DNA of 64,000 nucleotides from Flammula alnicola (taxonomy: Eukaryota; Basidiomycota; Agaricomycetes; Agaricales; Strophariaceae): positions 62,001-126,000 of the forward strand of contig JADNRV010000123.1 in NCBI GenBank assembly GCA_015499995.1, written 5' to 3'. Below, in pieces: positions 22,528 through 34,213 of the stretch (positions within the stretch are counted from its first letter, which is position 1; every line of letters begins with the position of its first letter). The position numbers and the translations under genes were made by a program. Below the pieces are notes generated by a model. It did no database searches, had not been told where the DNA came from, and was given only the letters and a program-made list of their open reading frames with translations.

Positions 22528-23838
22528 CGTGCTCGTAGTTGGATATAGACAGCAAGTATAGAGTCGGGTATCAGGACATATGTGCACTCGCTATAGTCTA
22601 GTATAGATAGGGAGAGCAATGAGGCGACGAAGAATGAGGTGGAAAAACAACGCGGCAGTGATGGACTTGCCCACGCCTGTCAACACCAATCTTCCTGTCA
22701 ACACCAATCTTAGCTCAGTAAGATGTAAAAACGAATAGTCGTCGCCTAGGCACACCTTCGAAAGGACTCTAGCAGGGCACGTCTTACACTGTACTGTTGA
22801 ACTCTGTTCCCGCCAGACCATACCCTGGCAAGTCAAAAATTGGCACACAGCCCGAAGATTTCAACAGCGTTTTCAAGATCAAATGCTGCAGCGAGGGGTC
22901 AAACGAGTGGGGATGTCGACCCAGGTCTTGTATCATCAAATATCTATTCTTTATATCAAGGATCAGCTACGGATAAACAGATGACATACGGGAAGGGAAG
23001 GCACCTGTGACAGGCAAAGTTTGCCTGATTAACAACATTGTCCTTCATTCAGCGCGTGCACCATAATGGGAAGGAAATGGATGCAAAGAGTCATTAATAA
23101 TTGTCTGTTGGTTGAAACGCGGGAGCAGAGCGACGACCTAGGATGGATAGAAGAGCGGAATGCTCGTGCCACGGCGAGAGATAACGTGAAAAGCGCGCCG
23201 CAGCGCAAACCTGTCAAGAGTCTGGTGACTAGCAAGTGGGAGTGGACGCGTGCAAAACCGGGTGGGAACGGAGTTGAGAAGGGAATGAGGAAGGGGGGAG
23301 AACTGGTGCTGCGACTCGGAAGAGAGGAAAGAGTGTGCGCCAGGGTTATATAATCGATTCACACGGGTGCAATTGGAAAATCAACGTCGCAGCCAAAGAA
23401 ATGACATCGACACCAGTCATTCAGTTCAGCCCTCTATCCATCCTTATCCATCCCATATTGCCCTACCCACTGATTATAATTTCTCCCTCTCGCTTTATCA
23501 CTATCACACTTTCATACACTAGGAGCCTGTGGGCCAGGCTGTGGCCTTCAATGCCCGTTCTGCAGCATCTGAGCGCTCCGTTGGAACGCGGCGCCCGGCC
23601 ATTTTTTCCCTTGCCGTTAACTTACCATTTTTGAGTGTCCCATCCCGATGTCGTGCACTGAGGCGGTTGGAAAACGAAACAGATTCTTGCCCTTGTATTA
23701 ATTCTAAAGTTTCAGGATGGTCTCCAGGTTAGAACGATCAAGAGAGTTGCTATTGTGACTATTTCAACCTCAATCTTATTCGGCTATTAAGTCACGATCC
23801 ATCTATGCTTCACTAAGAACCTCCTTGAATAAAGCATC
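22528..23838. other. NLR2 upstream DNA and repeat motif
   Basis: 22528-23090 is the duplicate of 7749-8440. It carries a short internal tandem copy of the word CTGTCAACACCAATCTT at about 22677-22710. A CRE-like dispersed motif copy sits at 23371-23410, after a TATATAA box at 23347. 23420-23760 shows nothing recognisable. From about 23700 the sequence begins to match the region downstream of hydrophobin 2. Confidence 0.45.
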
Positions 23839-24565
23839 TTAGACGTTGAGGTTGAGGGGGTTGCAGCCCAAGGCAATAACGCCGTTCTAATTCGGTGAAT
23901 TAGCCATATTTCTATACCCTAGTATGTTTGGATAAAAATAACTTACGAATGAGTTGTCCGAGCAGCAAACAGGTTGCTGAGAGCTTTGAGAGAGTTAATT
24001 AACATTAGTCGACATTGAAATGTTCATGATGGCTAATATATTTACCAAGAGGTGCCACTAACACCGACGACATCGATAGGAGTGCAAGTTACTGACGCGC
24101 CAAAGTAAATCTTACGAATTACCCAAATTAAAATGAAACTTTTACGTACCTCCGACGAGACCATCGACTTCAGGTAATACGACTCCAAGAGCACCCGATA
24201 GCGTAGAGAGTAGCGTGGGACTGGACTGTGAAATTATATTCAATGCTGATGAACTATTTTATGTTAAATAGATGACTCACTGTCTGGGTAGAGGCGCAGC
24301 ACAAGGTAGACCCAGTGTCGCAGTTGTTGGACGGTCCAATTGGCAGTATTCCGGTTGGCAGGATTCCAGTGGGCAGGATTCCAGTGGGCAGGATGCCGGT
24401 GGGCAGGATGCCGGTGGGCAGGATACCAGTGGGCAATATACCGGTGGGGAGAATGCCAGTGGGCAATATGCCGGTGGGTAATATTCCACCCAATTGACGA
24501 GGGGGAAGATTGATGGCGGCAGCAAGGATAGGGAGAGCGAGAGCAAAGGAAGCTGAGGCACGCAT
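23839..24565 (-). CDS. Hydrophobin 1 (class I) with pentapeptide repeat
   Basis: Five exons (24565-24281, 24225-24150, 24091-24046, 23983-23947, 23886-23839) give 163 residues. A signal peptide (MRASASFALALPILAAA) is followed by LPPRQLGG and then ten units of ILPTG (the last is ILPIG). A class I hydrophobin domain follows with C-X6-CC-X32-C-X12-C-X5-CC-X12-C-X7: CDTGSTLCC, VTCTPIDVVGV, SCSQQPVCC, GVIALGCNPLN. Hydrophobins are secreted, self-assemble into amphipathic rodlet films at air-water or cell-wall surfaces, and form four disulphides. The usual length is about 100-120 residues; the excess is the repeat between signal peptide and Cys1. The intron positions split the domain exactly as in hydrophobin 2 at 34752-35671. 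The gene seems intact. Confidence 0.9.
24339..24488. repeat. 15-bp coding minisatellite, 10 units
   Basis: Ten head-to-tail 15-bp units (consensus on the plus strand GTGGGCAGGATNCCN) encode ILPTG on the minus strand. Units differ mostly at silent positions; the unit nearest Cys1 encodes ILPIG. Confidence 0.9.
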
Positions 24566-26482
24566 GTTGAAAGTTAAGTTGAACGAGGTAATTGTTCGAC
24601 TGAAGTGTCGGTTTTCTGAGTGCGCTTTATATATATTTTTCAAGAAACCTCAATTGACCCCGTTCCTCAAGAGTACTTAAATCATAAAAGTTGTTTAGAA
24701 GGACACGTTCCGTGTGCACCCACCCCATGTCCGACAATACCATAGAAGAACATGAGGACAGAACATCAGTCGACCCTTGAACATTGTGATTGCATCCTCG
24801 CAAAAAGCCGCGTACCCGTATCCCTATCTGTATACGGAAAGCCCTCCAATGGTGCCTAGTCTGTCTCTGTGAATTTTCTCATGAATCTAGGAGATCGGAC
24901 TGAAATTTGCTCCGCGTTCACAGGTCGACAGCATGCGAGGCTATACTTCATCGTGGAAGTATGACGCAACAAATCATTTCAATGATTCCTTTTCCATTGA
25001 ACCCCCTCTTTCCGACTTATCGATGATCCAATAGAAGTAGATTCCGTTACAGCTAGGTACATAGCCGTGTGTATTTTCGAACATGGAGCGATCCTTGATA
25101 CCTTGGAACACAGAAACTAATTGCAAGACGAATATAAATATATATGTCAGATACTCCCTGACACGAGCTCGAGCGTGGTATCTAAAGTTAGTAGGTTCTG
25201 CGCCCATGTGCGGCTCACATGCAGGAATCATTCCCTTTGTATGAAAGCGACACCTGCTGCTCTGGAAATGTTCGTGTTTGGATTGTACATAGGCCGGTCG
25301 AAATTATGCAGATCTTGAGAGGATGTTATATATGGAGAAGGACACCCACGCTTTCGGGATGTCTTTAAGAGAGACGCCATTGATTCGATCCGACAACACG
25401 CTCGAGTTGTGATTTGCAGAGACGATGGAATTCCGGACGCGTGGAATGCTCGGAGATCGAGGCGGGGTGATGCATCGGAGCAGACAGTTAGGAGAACAGT
25501 GTCAACAGAAACAAAGGACTAATGTGAGAACTTTGTTATTTTGGTATCACCATCTCGTAACGCTGGCTGCAAACGTTGCTGAGCAGTGAAAGCTGCCTGG
25601 CAAGTAAATCCAACCTTTCAGCATTGCCGAAAATCAAGCCTTGCCGTTTACACCAGTCAAGACATCGCTGTAATTAGTGGCGGAGCTACAGCCCACCAGT
25701 AGCGACTAATTCTTCGGAAAAAAGCGACACTCTTCATTGGGATTGCTTCTGCAAAAGAAGATCTTCGAAAATTCACAACCTCCACGGAAAATAATGACAT
25801 CTGGAATGGATATAAATTCATAATGGATGTCGTGAAATGACTATGGAACTCACTTTCCATCAAGAGGTTTGAGGTTAAGCCGGTGCTAACCCTAGCATTC
25901 TCAAGAGTCCGGAATCGTACAGCCTCCGTGCACGCTGAGAATCTTGGCAGCTTAGCAAATGAATCAGATAAGAAAGACGGCCATGTTATAACATGTCAAA
26001 CACTAGGGAGAGGACTTCCTATTTCCGCGTCCAACTGCGATAGCACCCATATTCAATGCCATAGGATTAAGTATAGAGCACCCCAGAGCTCCTGATGGAG
26101 GAGTGGGACCTGTACTACCGTCAATCACACCTGAAAAATAAAGATTAGAATTTACACGTCACAACCAAACAAATGACGTCGGGCGTCATGCATCAACTCG
26201 GATCACCTCCTCCATAGCATGCATTTGTTTTCGACAACGGTGTTTTGCTAGGGTACTAGGCGCCCTGACAGTATTTAGTAGTGTAAGTCGCCTTCGTTGT
26301 GCGTTTCGATCCTCTAACTACCACCGATAATACTAATGCAAACCCCCCAAAGCTTGACCAAAGCCGTATTATGACTGGGTTACGACTTTTTCATGACCAC
26401 AAGAACCATCGGATTTCAGAATCGTTGTATTATTGCCGTTTTCCAGCTATGTACGTCTTTAATACCATTTCCAGGGGCCGTT
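24566..26482. other. Hydrophobin 1 upstream region, duplicated at 35672-36820
   Basis: 24566-25880 matches 35672-36820 in blocks (for example TTCCGGACGCGTGGAATGCT, CTTTGTTATTTTGGTATC, TGGAATGGATATAAATTCATAA). A TATATATA box lies at about 24628-24636, some 65 bp upstream of the start codon. A CRE-like motif copy lies at 26146-26181. No other gene is seen. Confidence 0.5.
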
Positions 26483-28376
26483 TCATGAAATTCGGCTCCT
26501 ATCCGCCTTCTTTTTCTGTGCGTTCTTCTGCCTTGCGCGCCGGGGCTTGCTGCTCAGGCTCTTGCTGCCCTCGGACTCGATTTTGACGACGAGTTGAGAA
26601 ATGCTGTGGTCCCTACCTAACATGCGGTACTTATATGGGCACGACTGCTTAGCGATGCGAGTAATTAATTCAAGATGATGGTGGTAAGTGTGATATCCAT
26701 CGTGAAAATCCTGGCGAACCTCGTCAGCCCAAACTTCAATCAATGAACCGTATGCGCACCAGTGCCTTGACTGAAGAAAGGAATTCCGACATTTCATTGA
26801 TGCCCTCGGAGTCCCCCGAAAAGTATTCAGCACGAGGCACAAACCGCATAAGGTCCAGTTGAAGTTCGTTCGTAGGAGCGGCAGCCTGAAGGTGCCAGGT
26901 AATCGCTAATATGTGAGTTACCTTGTAGTTGCCGGCTTTTAGATGTTCAAACCAACGGTGCGCGAAATCAGCATGCCTGCGCGGAGGATCGATGTAATAC
27001 TCTTGAGATCGAGCAGGATCGAGGAGAAAATCGGGTAGGGATGCATGGAGGAATTTGAGGCGGCTGGAATCGGTTGCCACAACCGACGCCAAGTCAGCTA
27101 AAGCAATCTCTACGTCTCCCTTCGCCAAACTGAGAAATTCGTCGATGTGATCAACCTGATTGGTGGACCCGAGAATCGAATAGCTGAGCACTAGCGACGC
27201 GGTCTGTATGTCCTCTACACATGAGAAGATGTGAACATATAGAGCATCGAGCTGCGCGAAGGGCGTATCCAAGCGGGGAGGACGTATGCCCTGGATGACC
27301 TCCAGACGTTGTGCAGGGTGATGACGAGGTGACGATACGAATTTCATCACCACTGATGCGTATATAAATTGGCCAGAAGATTTTTCGATCAGACTGTAGA
27401 GGATATCCTCCGCGGGCCATGAGGAGTCAATGAGATGCATAAATGGATGGCTGATTTTGATTTCGGCGAATTTGTCGTTGAGGAAGAGGCGGATATCTTC
27501 GTCGGGGAGATATTTGTCGTCCAGAGCCAGTCGTGTAAGTATATCAGTGACCTTCCTTAAATTGAACGCCATAGAGAGGTGTTGCTCCGGGCGGCTGGCG
27601 ACGAGGAATAAAATGGGGAGATCCGCATCTCGCAGAGCTTCTGATATAGCGTGAACGATGTTGGTTTGCACATCGCGGCCATCGCACTCATCCAGGCCAT
27701 CGATTATAATGAGGAAGGGTGATGTGATGCTGGTCGAACAATGAGGGAGGCGTCCAATCTGGCGAAGGGGTTCGACGATGAGGGATTCAAGCTGCGATGC
27801 GAATGACAGTCCAAACACGAGGGGGTCGCGCTCGACAGCCTGCCCAATGATGTCTCGAGCAACTGGGAGGCTCAGAGCAAGTTGATAGGCGAGTGTGGCA
27901 GCAAGGGGTCGCACAGAATTGCGAGTGGGATCAGTGCGAAAGAAGAAGAAACTGGCTATGGCGAGCTTCGATTTTGCGCAGATTTCAGCGATGGATTGAG
28001 CGATCGCCGACTTTCCCGCTCCTGCGGCTCCGTGTAACCACATGAGCCATGTTTCGCGATCCTCGCTGGTTTGAATCCACGCCATGATCTTCTGCAGGAC
28101 GGCTTCTCGCGTGTTTGGATGACATTTCGGAGGGTCGAGTCGCTGAGCGGAGTTATGGAAAGCAGCCGTAGCCACCTCTTTCCGAAGCAGCTCAAATCCC
28201 CCTACATTCAGCCAACTCATAAGAAAAACTATTCTTCAGAGATTATATGATGTCGCACCTGTAGCGCCATTGATATTGACGATGCTGGGACCATTGTGCT
28301 GAGTAAATGTTCCCCCACTAATCACGGCATTGGACAGCGACAACATTGCATTCTGAGTTTGAGGAATATATTCCAT
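26483..28376 (-). CDS. NLR3: NACHT NTPase with frameshifted tail
   Basis: Exon 1 from 28376 encodes MEYIPQTQNAMLSLSNAVI...GGTFTQHNGPS, an N-terminus shared with NLR5 and not with NLR1/2. A GTGCGAC...ATGTAG intron follows, then the NACHT exon: GGFELLRKEV, FHNSAQRLDPPKCHPNTR, Walker A GAAGAGKSAIAQSIAE, Walker B FLIIIDGLDECDGRD, VASRPEQHL and LHASLPDFLLDPARS. The intron found in the other copies after WFEHLK is absent or read through (KAGNYKVTHILAITWHL). The last exon begins near 26710 (DFHDGYHTY...IAKQSC). After KIESE (about 26570) the expected Gln/Glu-rich tail (QQEPEQQAPARKAEER) lies in another frame. The annotated frame instead gives a basic Ser/Arg/Lys end and stops at 26483, losing the amphipathic terminus. 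The NTPase core is intact; a different tail is predicted. Confidence 0.8.
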
Positions 28377-29009
28377 TGGGCCGCGATGAGCCTGTAGAAA
28401 TAGTTGTCATTCGACTGCTGGATGTGCCAGTGATGAACAGTGCAGGGATTTCTCAATGACGCTGGAGCAGTCTACTCTGGCTCGGGCGGATGCACGCGAT
28501 GGAAGCGAGGCAAGAGTCGTGTCGATTCTGAACGTGGACGCGTCGCGCTGTGCGTCTGCTGCACAGCCACGAGGCCCAGCGCTAGGTCTAGTCTATCCGA
28601 TCCTGTCTATCTACGAAGTCTCTATCTAATCCGATCCTGTCTGTCTCTATCTAATCTGATCCTATCTAATCTAGCCGAGGTGACTGCCCAAAATCACTAT
28701 CACAACGCCGCAAGGCTCTGAAAGATTTCCCATCTACATAGACTTGATGTATGACCTCGGATCACGGAGAGATATATTTAGGCAATAGACGGACTTGAAT
28801 AAAATGATGGCAGGATGCAAGGAACAGTAGGGAAAATGTGGGAAGGACGCCGGATGTCCGATGGCCCGGATTGTGGACATGAGCTGTAGTACGGCCGCAA
28901 CGTTGTGCGATTAACAGGGATGACAACTCCACATTTAAAGATGCAGAATCTGGAGGCAACGATAACATGGAGACGGAATGACAAACCACTCACGATGCCG
29001 TTGGAGTAG

Positions 29010-29180
29010 GTCAATCAGCCTGACCCTAAGAAGCTGGGGCTCGGACATGCGTCGAGCAGGTCTTTCACTTTCGCGTCGAAGGCAAAGGCCAGAATTCATT
29101 CGACTATGCGGTCGCTGGCATTTACATATGGACTCTAATGACATCTAATCTAGCTATCTAATCTATAGGCAGCACAGGCC
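29010..29180 (+). repeat. Dispersed repeat family copy
   Basis: Same family as 7978-8135: CAGCCTGACCCTA(A/G)GAAGCT, GGCTCGGACATGCGTCGAGC and GGCAAAGGCCAGAATTCATTCG, then CATATGGACT. It ends CATCTAATCTAGCTATCTAATC. Confidence 0.6.
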
Positions 29181-29889
29181 AGATATCCGTACAGGAGCAT
29201 AGGAGGGAAGCGATAGAAAACCAAGGAACTCATCTGCGTAGATGCAATGCCGCCTGAGAATTCCATCTGTCGAGAGCGTGCTAAAATTGTTAGCAACAGC
29301 CGATAATGAGTAGCCTCGGAATAAGTCCGATAGAGAAGAAAGATTTTTGGCTAGAGGCGCTAGACACCGCCAGAAGAAAAGGACGAAGTGAGTAGAGAAC
29401 AAGAAGGAAAAGACGAGATGAGTTGCGCTACCGGATACTATTAATGTTGACCTTACTAGTGTGGATTTAACTTGTGAAGATAAAGAAATTGCAGAGCCGG
29501 GTTAAATGCGGTGCTCGACAACAACGGAAGAAGGTTTACAGTAGATGCATTAGCACTGCCGACGACTATCGTCGACTAAGTGCTCAAGGCGGAGTGAGAG
29601 CTATCCTAGACGATTCCGATGTGACCGTAGTTCGAGGCAAGACCAGAAGGAGTGCATTGCATATCGTAAATCCATGAGCAATGCTCTGCTGGGATCCGGT
29701 GGAAGGTGCCGTACCAAGCTCGGCCAGCTTACACCATTGTTCTCGCCGCTCGCCTCTCCATCTTTCCACCCCTTCTTCCTAGACCAAGAACATTTGAGCG
29801 ATGCTCTCTGCTATTACCCTACAAAGATTCCTTATCGCAGCAGGTTTTATCCTTTCAAAAGAGCCAATATTAACCATTGGAGCAGTCCG

Positions 29890-30035
29890 ATATGGCGTGA
29901 CTCTCGGAAGCAGGGCTCGGAGACGCGTCGAACAGGCCGTGTGGTGCAGCATCGCACGCGATGGCAGGAGGCAAGCCAGGATGAAAAGTTCGGCGGTGAG
30001 TCCGCTGGCATCTATCTATAGACAAGCACTGCCAC
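29890..30035 (+). repeat. Dispersed repeat family copy
   Basis: Contains GGAAGCAGGGCTCGGAGACG, CGTCGAACAGGCCGTG and CCGCTGGCATCTATCTATAG, matching the family at 7978 and 29010 and the inverted copies at 12810 and 50637. It lacks a clear ATCTAATC tail. Confidence 0.5.
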
Positions 30036-31833
30036 TGATATGTGTATGTTTGGTTCGCAAGTCGATGGCATTCATCGGATCAACTGGAGTCCAGTCGCAG
30101 GTATTCTGATAATTCTCTCATGCCTTTCGACGACGACGATATTATGGGCTCTGCCCATTTTCTTTCTTCTCTTTGCCAGCTCCGTTCAGCCTGCCCCTTA
30201 TCGCAATCTTATCAGGTCTTCGCCGTGCTCCATGCATTCATTTGTCTGGCTGGGCTTCACTGCGCTTACCCTTCATTGAGGGTGTAGAAAGGACGTTGTT
30301 GACACCTCGTCATCAAATGGTGCGCTTGAACGTTCTATGTCCTAGTTTGCTGAATCTCTTGTACAAGGACTGGCATTTTTCCACAGATATGTATTCTTTT
30401 CGATTCTTCGACTTGTTATAAGAAGACTGCCGCCTATAAAATGACAAGCGAATCTCCTCGCTTCCTGCCCACCATGAGGTATCGTCTGTCTCAAGTGCCT
30501 TTCGATGACGATAATGCTATGTTCGTTCTGGATAGCTCTAGAGGGTTGCGTATACTCTGAAACGGAAGGTACGAGAGGCAGTCCATTCCTCGATCCCTGA
30601 TATTTAGCTTTGGCCATAGATGTCGACGAAGTAGCAACTGTCGATATCGAACTATGCGGGCTTATTACAAGCTGGAACGTCGATCTACATCGCACTGGGA
30701 TGTTGCCGAGGACTTGTAGTGGGATGAGATAGCGTCTGTTGGCCATCGACAAGCTGCAGAGGACAGTCTTTTGAAGGTACGATGATTTTAGACTGCTCAA
30801 TCTGTTACATGTGCATTGAGAGGCAGGTCTGGGCGTAGAACTCAGGGGAGTTTTAGTCGACTTTTCCTTCATCGACGTTTATCAGCCGATGTCGTTTCTC
30901 AAGTAGGGTCAGTGCTCAAAAAATCGGTGGGTAGCCTTTCATTAGGGTAAATGATCTCTATGCACTTTCGCCTGATCTCTACCCACTCTTCGCTCCGTCA
31001 ATGTTTCTATTCTACAGATCCGCCGCAGCACTCTTCGTGGCTTCTCTCCGTTGGCCTTGTCGGGTCGCTCCACTCTAGGTCACTTGGCGGAAGGTGTGAT
31101 ATCGAAGTTTTTCCAGATTCAGAACATTTTCCTCGTATGGACGTCCTTTTGCAACTTGCCAGGAAATTCGGAAAATGGGGGGCCCTTCCCTTCCTATGTA
31201 TGTCCATTCAAATTGTTGCGGATCGAGAGCCTCTTTCCCTCTCTTATACTTATATCTGATATTCATTCCCTGACGATTTTCAACTGCTTACAATTTCGAT
31301 TCACCCTAGACCTATGAAGGTATTTTCTCTTCTTAGACTGCCCTGGGGCAAAGGCTCTCGCAGTCATTGCCTTCAGAGCCCTGTGTATCCTATCATCAGA
31401 CCTTCCTCTTCAAAGAAGGGGTTGTCGGGATATACCTTTGACTTGCAATTGCTCGTACGGCGCTGTTTATGCTCGACGATGCTGTTGGAGCGGTCTCTGT
31501 GGCTGGCTTCGACTGGCAGATCAATGTTTGCAGCTTCCACAACTCCTTCTTTGTATCGGGGCAAGTTTGATTCTTCTGTTGTGTGGTTACCTTCTTTCAA
31601 TGACAGTGTTTGCGGCCGCGTAAAAAGTCAGGAGGGTCGACATTTCTCCTCGGTAGCGATGATAGTACGTTGTTCGTCTAGTGCACCGGCTCAGTGGTTT
31701 ATTTTCCCGAAAAGTATAATCCATACCAATGTTCAATTCCTTTCTGCCATAGCAGGAAATCTGCACGCCTTCAAGCACAAAAAATGAAACCGTCCGAGCT
31801 CAGCTTTCTAAGTAGTGAATCAGAACTGAGATG

Positions 31834-32686
31834 TCATTTTTGTCGTCCAATCAAGGACGTCTTGAGTCCTATGGACAACCATCTAAATAACCGCCGCTTG
31901 TTGAAATTCGGCTCGCTGTTGGATACGCCTTCTTTCGCTTTGCATTCATCTAGCTCGAGCGCTTGGGGTTGCTGCTCGCAGGCCTGCTGCTGCTGCTCAC
32001 GTGATCGCTGCTCGTGTATTTCCTGCTCGGCCTCAATTTCGACGAGAATTTTAGAAATGTCGTGCTCCCTTCCCAAAAAGCGGTAGTCATCCGGGTACTC
32101 TTCTTTGGCCATCCGGGTGATTAATTTGAGCTGATGATTGCATGCTCTGTCTTTGTCCCCAAAACCCTGTTAAATTTATCAGACTAAACAAAACTTCAAA
32201 CAAGGCTTCGTTCTAATTAATGTATCTTACTAGTATTTTGATCGCCGAGAGAAATGTCGACATGGCTTCAACCACCTCCCACCCAGTCGGAAGGCCGATA
32301 AAATATTCCGGATGACGCACAAACTCCAAAATATCTTGTTGAAGTTGGTTGGTGGGAGCAGCGGCTTCCAGGTGCTTGGTAATGTACGTTGATGGACGAT
32401 TATAAAGTAAGTTTTCTGTACCAAGCGACAAGCGTGGTCATTGAATTAGTAAACGAAATACCGGGAAGCACATTCTTGAATCATACCAGAATGCTCGAAG
32501 ATGTACCGGTCAGCTTTTGAATGATCAAACCATCGGTGAGCAAAATTAGCATGCGCGTTCGGAGGATCAATGTAGTACTCTTGAGATCGAGCAAGGTTGA
32601 ATAGAAAGTCGGGTAGGGAGGCATGGAGAATTCTGATATAGTCCCCTGTGACCACAACAACGGATGTCAAGTCAGCTAAAGCAATT
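31834..32686 (-). pseudogene. NLR4: 5'-truncated NACHT gene
   Basis: Only the 3' third of a NACHT gene remains. Homology starts abruptly at about 32686 inside the block AIALADLTSVV and continues with RILHASLPDFLFNLARSQ, FAHRWFDH, an exon with KHLEAAAPTNQLQQDILEF...FLSAIKIL, and a last exon MAKEEYPDD...DISKILVEIEAEQ. The last exon runs into an EQ/EQQQQ-rich tail and the basic end FNKRRLFRWLSIGLK. The NTPase core (Walker A and B) is absent, so no functional STAND protein can be made. The DNA beyond the break shows no NACHT homology. Confidence 0.8.
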
Positions 32687-32802
32687 GCAGCCCTTTACTG
32701 TTAAACTCATATCGGTAGGCGCGTTTTGAAAAGGCACCGTTGAAAAGGTTTGGGAGCCTCCAGGCTCCAGCCGAATGAGCCGATATTCGCCAGCCAATCG
32801 CT

Positions 32803-33307
32803 GTGCTGGATTCTATTTGGAGGAGCCCCATCAGTAAACAAAGTCCCTTGAGCCGTGGACTTGGGAAACGGGCCTATTATTCTCTTACATTATTGACGTT
32901 ATACATCTACTTCTTCCGTAAACTCGTTCTAACTTTTTGTCTCTATTGCGCTACCCCGACGCCCGAGCGCCAGACGTCGATGAACCGAATGTGAGTAACG
33001 TCCAACGACGAGGCGACTGCAGACAACTAATAGCTACATACGAATCCAGGTTCTGCGTCCACTTCAGTGCGATCAGCTCAAGTTATGCTTTTCAACGGAC
33101 AACGACTCACTGTCTACCATCGCTAGAGGCTTCCTCGCCAGCCGTAATATTCAGCGGTTTTCGCCCACATCTGCTGTCCCATACGGTCTCGTGTGGATGC
33201 ATTGCCGACAGATGCCCGAGCTCGATATTGTGATGCAGGAGCCCACACTCATGGCACGGTGGAATGCCTTAGTGGGACCGAAAGCGTGGGCGAAGATGCA
33301 ATTTTGA
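32803..33307 (+). CDS. Possible spliced gene fragment, unknown
   Basis: Frame LDSIWRSPISKQSPLS... reaches a GTAAAC donor at about 32918. A textbook branch site (TTCTAACT) and CAG acceptor at 32973 follow, then a very short exon, a GTGAGT...TCCAG intron (32991-33049) and an exon 33050-33307. That exon is open without an ATG (VLRPLQCDQLKLCFSTDN...YGLVWMHCRQMPE) and ends KAWAKMQF-stop. The final exon looks protein-like (several Trp/Met/Cys, no bias). No family recognised. It could be a real gene tail, a relic or chance. Confidence 0.3.
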
Positions 33308-34178
33308 TTTTGATCTTGGACGCTGCTGGGACTGACGTCGGCTTGGGAGAGAATGCAGGCCAACCTCTGTATTGCGATGAAGAAGCCTGGGTCGAGGTCG
33401 ATGGTGCCGTGAATGTCCTTAGCAGACTCGACGATGAGGGCGAAGTGGGCAATGCAGCTCGAGACGTGGATGCTGCGCCTGACACTGGCGATGGAGTGAA
33501 GGCAGGCCTTGCTTGTTTCGCTACGTGGCGTTCGTCCTGACCTGCTCGACTTGCGGCTCACCTCCCCTGTCCCCTTTCTGTGCGCGCTTTCGCACTGGCC
33601 GTTGTCGTGCCACCTGCGAGTTGAGGGTAGAATTAGGGTACAGCGACCCTCCTCTTCCGTGGTTATCAGGCTGGAGTGGTATTGCATCCATAATCATGCA
33701 ATTCGAACCTGTTGACATTTGATGGTCGATTATAGGTGGCCACTCCATCGCCAGTATCGGCATGGTGTTGGATTGTACGATCAGTGCGATGCACGCCCCA
33801 ACAGTCGTTGGAGAGGAACGTACGCTCGTTTCCTCCCATAATGGTTCTGTCACGCAGTCCGGTACCCGCAAGTCTGGTGCTGCCGTCCTGTTGGATAGTC
33901 GGACGCGCACCTGCAGGATGTGTAAGTCACAGTGGTCTTGTTCTTGGTGTAATAAGGTTAAAAATGACATGCTCTGGAGGTTCGTCTCAGCTAATACACC
34001 GTCACACCAGTGCGAACTGTATGTGCATCCTTCGTATGCTGTAGCCGCGCCTCTGCCAGTGGATATAACCCTGGCCATCATCCTTTTGGCGTAATTCCCT
34101 TGGAGGATGGCTATCATTCACCCCGAATCTTCGCTGACTTCCCGGATCGATTGCCCCACTTTTTTGTCCCTCCTGTGA

Positions 34179-34213
34179 CGCAGAGAAGGGATTTTGACCA
34201 TCCCTTCTCTGCG
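34179..34213. repeat. Perfect 14-bp inverted repeat (hairpin)
   Basis: CGCAGAGAAGGGAT, a 7-base loop, then ATCCCTTCTCTGCG. The arms match perfectly. No gene end is recognised directly beside it. Confidence 0.8.

Larger units (their letters stand above)
28377..31833. other. Repeat-rich stretch without clear genes
   Basis: Contains several dispersed-repeat copies (about 28440-28690, 29010-29180, 29890-30035), some ending in ATCTA/ATCC-rich tails. Frames up to about 176 codons exist (30342-30872 minus) but lack any domain and overlap frames on the other strand. The words CCTTTCGACGACGACGAT (30123) and CCTTTCGATGACGATAATGC (30498) suggest decayed duplicated coding DNA. Confidence 0.4.

Noticed and set aside
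30342..30872. 176-codon minus-strand open frame
   Set aside because: No domain, low-complexity Ser/Thr composition, overlaps frames on the other strand, and lies in repeat-like decayed DNA.
33151..34117. Two overlapping minus-strand frames of 178 and 198 codons
   Set aside because: Protein-like features were weak, and the opposite strand carries better-supported splice signals in part of the region; no family recognised.
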